64,000 bases of DNA from Pricia mediterranea. GTDB lineage: Bacteria; Bacteroidota; Bacteroidia; Flavobacteriales; Flavobacteriaceae. The DNA is taken from the NCBI RefSeq assembly GCF_032248455.1, contig NZ_JAVTTP010000001.1, positions 186,001 to 250,000 of the forward strand, read 5' to 3'. Under the pieces are notes generated by a model. The model saw only the letters and a list, made by a program, of their open reading frames with translations, searched no databases and was not told where the DNA came from. Both the position numbers and the translations under genes were made by a program. How positions within the stretch are numbered: the stretch's first letter is position 1; each line of letters opens with the position of its first letter. Shown one piece after another: positions 62,296-64,000 of this stretch.

Positions 62296-62970
62296 TCAAT
62301 CATAATCTTCAATTACGATTTTCTCGGCAGCAACACCTAAACTTTTTAAATCCTCAGTAACACTCTTTGTCATTTCCGGTGGGCCGCAAACATAGAAATA
62401 CTGTGAAAAATCTGCTATAGTAGATTTCAAAAAGTCTTTGTCTATATGGCCCGTGGGATACTTTTGAGTTTCTTCTTCAGAAAGGATGTTCATAAATCTA
62501 CTTCCAAGCAAAGTCTCAAATTCTTGCTTAAGAAAAATATCCTTTTCTGTTTTATTGGCAAAAATCAATGAATTATGATTCATTTCGTTTTGATATTCCA
62601 ACGACTTGAAAATTGCAATAAATGGAGTTACCCCAGCACCACCGGCTAAAAAAGTACCTTTTCCCTTAAACTGGATAGCTCCGAAAACCTCTCCTAGAAT
62701 AAGTTCGTTCCCTATTTTCAGTTTTGAGAGCTTTTCGGTTACTCCGTCATGTGAGGGATATACTTTAATAGTGAACTGCAAATCGTTTTCCCTTGGCAAA
62801 TTGGTAAATGTAAAAGGTCTCTTCTCTTCCTTCCAATCCTTTTGGTTAATTGCTATTTCAGTGGCCTGTCCCGGCTCAAAATCATAGTTTCTTGGCTTTT
62901 CCGTAACTATTTGCAGAACATTATAATTGATGAATCCTATGGACTTGATTTTTACGATGTGTTTTTTCAT
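62296..62970 (-). CDS. Ferredoxin/flavodoxin reductase-type FAD oxidoreductase
   Basis: A protein of 224 residues from the ATG at 62970. FAD-binding strand pattern YDFEPGQATEIA near 29-40 and RPFTFTNLP near 51-59, then the NAD(P)-binding motif FLAGGAGVTPFIAIFKSLEY (about 106-125) and the FYVCGPPEMTKSV end. It is a one-electron or two-electron reductase in the FNR superfamily. The upstream frame to 63042 is unlikely coding. It may support the copper or sulfur detoxification enzymes nearby. Confidence 0.82.
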   Translation of the reverse strand: MKKHIVKIKSIGFINYNVLQIVTEKPRNYDFEPGQATEIAINQKDWKEEKRPFTFTNLPRENDLQFTIKVYPSHDGVTEKLSKLKIGNELILGEVFGAIQFKGKGTFLAGGAGVTPFIAIFKSLEYQNEMNHNSLIFANKTEKDIFLKQEFETLLGSRFMNILSEEETQKYPTGHIDKDFLKSTIADFSQYFYVCGPPEMTKSVTEDLKSLGVAAEKIVIEDYD

Positions 62971-63080
62971 TTCTCCAGTCTTCAAATTTTTTTTCCAATT
63001 TTTAAAAATTTCATTTGGAAGATAGGTTTTGAAAAAAATCAAGATTGATTGTATTCATCTAATTGTTGACGCACAAAAAT

Positions 63081-63099
63081 GTATCTATCAGGTAGATAC
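63081..63099 (-). promoter_or_regulatory. 7-bp inverted repeat upstream of the FAD oxidoreductase
   Basis: GTATCTA (63081-63087) and TAGATAC (63093-63099), with a 5-base spacer, form a perfect inverted repeat about 110 bases before the oxidoreductase start, between the two minus-strand genes. It could be a regulator site; a -7-like box (TACATTTT) follows on the minus strand. The consensus does not let me name the regulator. Confidence 0.35.
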
Positions 63100-63112
63100 T
63101 TTGCAATTGAGG

Positions 63113-63331
63113 TTAATTTGAATTTAAACATTCCGCTTTAAACCCCACTTTTTGCAAAACCGATTTTACATCTTCCTCGGTTACACCATCGCTTTCAATG
63201 GTTAGGATTTTATCAGGATTGGCGGTATCTACTTCCCAACTTTCTACACCGTCTTGTTTGTTTAAAAAAGGGGTTACTTTTGATACACACCCACCACAAT
63301 TGATATTTGTTTTAAATTTTAAAGTTTTCAT
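63113..63331 (-). CDS. Heavy-metal-associated domain protein (copper chaperone-like)
   Basis: A 72-residue HMA-type protein with NCGGC (C12, C15), followed by the fold pattern LTIESDGVTEEDVKSVLQKV. It starts 20 bases after the end of the copper ATPase gene, on the same strand, and probably feeds it copper. It is a second small chaperone, distinct from the one at 59600. Confidence 0.88.
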   Translation of the reverse strand: MKTLKFKTNINCGGCVSKVTPFLNKQDGVESWEVDTANPDKILTIESDGVTEEDVKSVLQKVGFKAECLNSN

Positions 63332-63351
63332 AGTATTGAATTTATTTATTA

Positions 63352-63999
63352 TTAAAGTTTTACTCGTTTAAGTCTTAAGCTATTTGCAACTACAGACACA
63401 CTACTGAATGCCATTGCAGCACCTGCTATCATCGGATCCAATAAAAAACCATTTACGGGATACAGAACTCCCGCTGCAATTGGAATACCGATGATGTTAT
63501 AAATAAATGCCCAGAACAGGTTCTGACGTATGCCCAAAACGGTTCTTTTTGATAGTTCCAATGCTTTTGGGATGAATTGTAAATCTGATGTTATCAAGGT
63601 CATTTTTGCTACATCCATTGCTATGTCCGAACCTTTGCCCATTGCAATACTAACATTGGCTTGCGCCAATGCGTGCGAATCGTTGATACCATCGCCCACC
63701 ATTGCTACTATCTTCCCATCCGCCTGTAATTTTTCGACAAAAGCCGCTTTGTCCGAAGGCATTACTTCGCCTTGATAATTTGTTATTCCTACCTGATGTG
63801 CCACGGCAGAAGCCGTTTTATTGTTATCTCCCGTGAGCATATAGACCTCAATGCCTCTTTCTTGAAGCTTAGCTATGGCTTTTTTTGAAGTTTCTTTAAT
63901 CTTGTCTGCAATGGCCAGTATCGCAAGCACTTGATGTTCGTTAGCAAAGAATATGACCGTTTTTGCTTTCTCTTCGAGGCTTTCTGCTGTTTGCATTAA
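63352..63999 (-). CDS. copA: Copper-translocating P-type ATPase, C-terminal part (5' end outside window)
   Basis: The frame is open to the end of the window; about 216 residues are visible. They contain VYMLTGDNNKTASAVAHQVG, MVGDGINDSHALAQANVSIA, the ATP-hinge motif of P-type pumps (with SH where many have AP), and the terminal membrane helices with GIPIAAGVLYPVNGFLLDPM and MAFSSVSVVANSLRL, which are typical of Cu(I) pumps. It exports copper. Its companion chaperone follows. The start is beyond base 64000. Confidence 0.9.
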   Translation of the reverse strand, partial: LMQTAESLEEKAKTVIFFANEHQVLAILAIADKIKETSKKAIAKLQERGIEVYMLTGDNNKTASAVAHQVGITNYQGEVMPSDKAAFVEKLQADGKIVAMVGDGINDSHALAQANVSIAMGKGSDIAMDVAKMTLITSDLQFIPKALELSKRTVLGIRQNLFWAFIYNIIGIPIAAGVLYPVNGFLLDPMIAGAAMAFSSVSVVANSLRLKRVKL

Positions 64000-64000
64000 A

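Noticed and set aside
1-64000. CRISPR array, tRNA or rRNA genes, insertion sequence transposases
   Set aside because: No regularly spaced direct repeats, no cloverleaf-like or rRNA sequence and no DDE/HUH transposase frame were found by reading.

Overview
The window looks like part of a large mobile element of a marine-type Flavobacteriia/Bacteroidota genome. The evidence is a Bacteroidetes-type conjugation operon (TraE-F-G-I-J-K-M-N-O order), a PRTRC cluster, TAnnTTTG-type -7 promoter boxes, AT-rich intergenic DNA, and families such as DUF6660 and the RND-outer-membrane fusion that are typical of this phylum. No integrase, replication initiator, tRNA, rRNA or CRISPR array is visible, so it cannot be decided here whether the element is an integrative conjugative element or a conjugative plasmid.

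Layout. (1) 1-8.06 kb is a defence-type cargo island: the C-terminus of a TrlF-like ATPase, a small unknown, a nuclease-like unknown, a DUF4209 protein with a HEPN-like RX4H motif, and a 1454-residue nuclease-STAND NTPase resembling the Avs antiviral proteins. (2) 8.4-11.5 kb is a mobilization module: helix-turn-helix protein, MOBP-like relaxase, MobC-like accessory protein, a candidate oriT, and two overlapping unknown genes. (3) 11.7-13.7 kb holds a small membrane protein and an AbiE-type toxin-antitoxin pair with an 11-bp inverted-repeat operator. Next to it, at 13.76-13.89 kb, lies a hairpin-rich stretch that may be an undescribed small RNA. (4) 14.0-25.6 kb, minus strand, holds the PRTRC genes E-C-F-B-ThiF, a 1671-residue methylase-helicase, three unknowns and an M23 peptidase. 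(5) 25.7-45.1 kb, plus strand, is the transfer region: two TOPRIM-type primase paralogues (one with lost catalytic residues), coupling protein, XRE regulator, ParA with a palindrome-rich upstream region, then the transfer genes. It ends in a 1118-residue lipoprotein built of nine ~108-residue repeats in the place where other elements carry the short TraQ. (6) 45.2-64.0 kb is metal-resistance cargo: a lipoprotein, two quinoprotein-like beta-propeller proteins, a six-gene minus-strand efflux operon (CzcA-CzcC fusion, CzcB, two cation diffusion facilitators, Fur-family regulator, Zn/Cd P-type ATPase), DUF6660, DUF305, copper-chaperone-like HMA proteins, a DUF326 copper-binding gene interrupted by an in-frame stop at codon 9, a metallo-beta-lactamase/rhodanese protein, a flavin oxidoreductase, and the end of a copper P-type ATPase.

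How it fits together. The relaxase and MobC would nick at oriT, the coupling protein would bring the DNA to the VirB4-like TraG and the TraE-to-TraO channel, the primase would act on the transferred strand, and PRTRC, ParA and AbiE would help maintenance. The two ends carry selectable cargo, phage defence on the left and heavy-metal and sulfur detoxification on the right. The most unusual features are the repeat-expanded TraQ-position lipoprotein, the catalytically degenerate TOPRIM paralogue, the hairpin cluster at 13.8 kb, and the nonsense codon in the DUF326 gene. All functional statements are inferred from sequence; no database search could be run.
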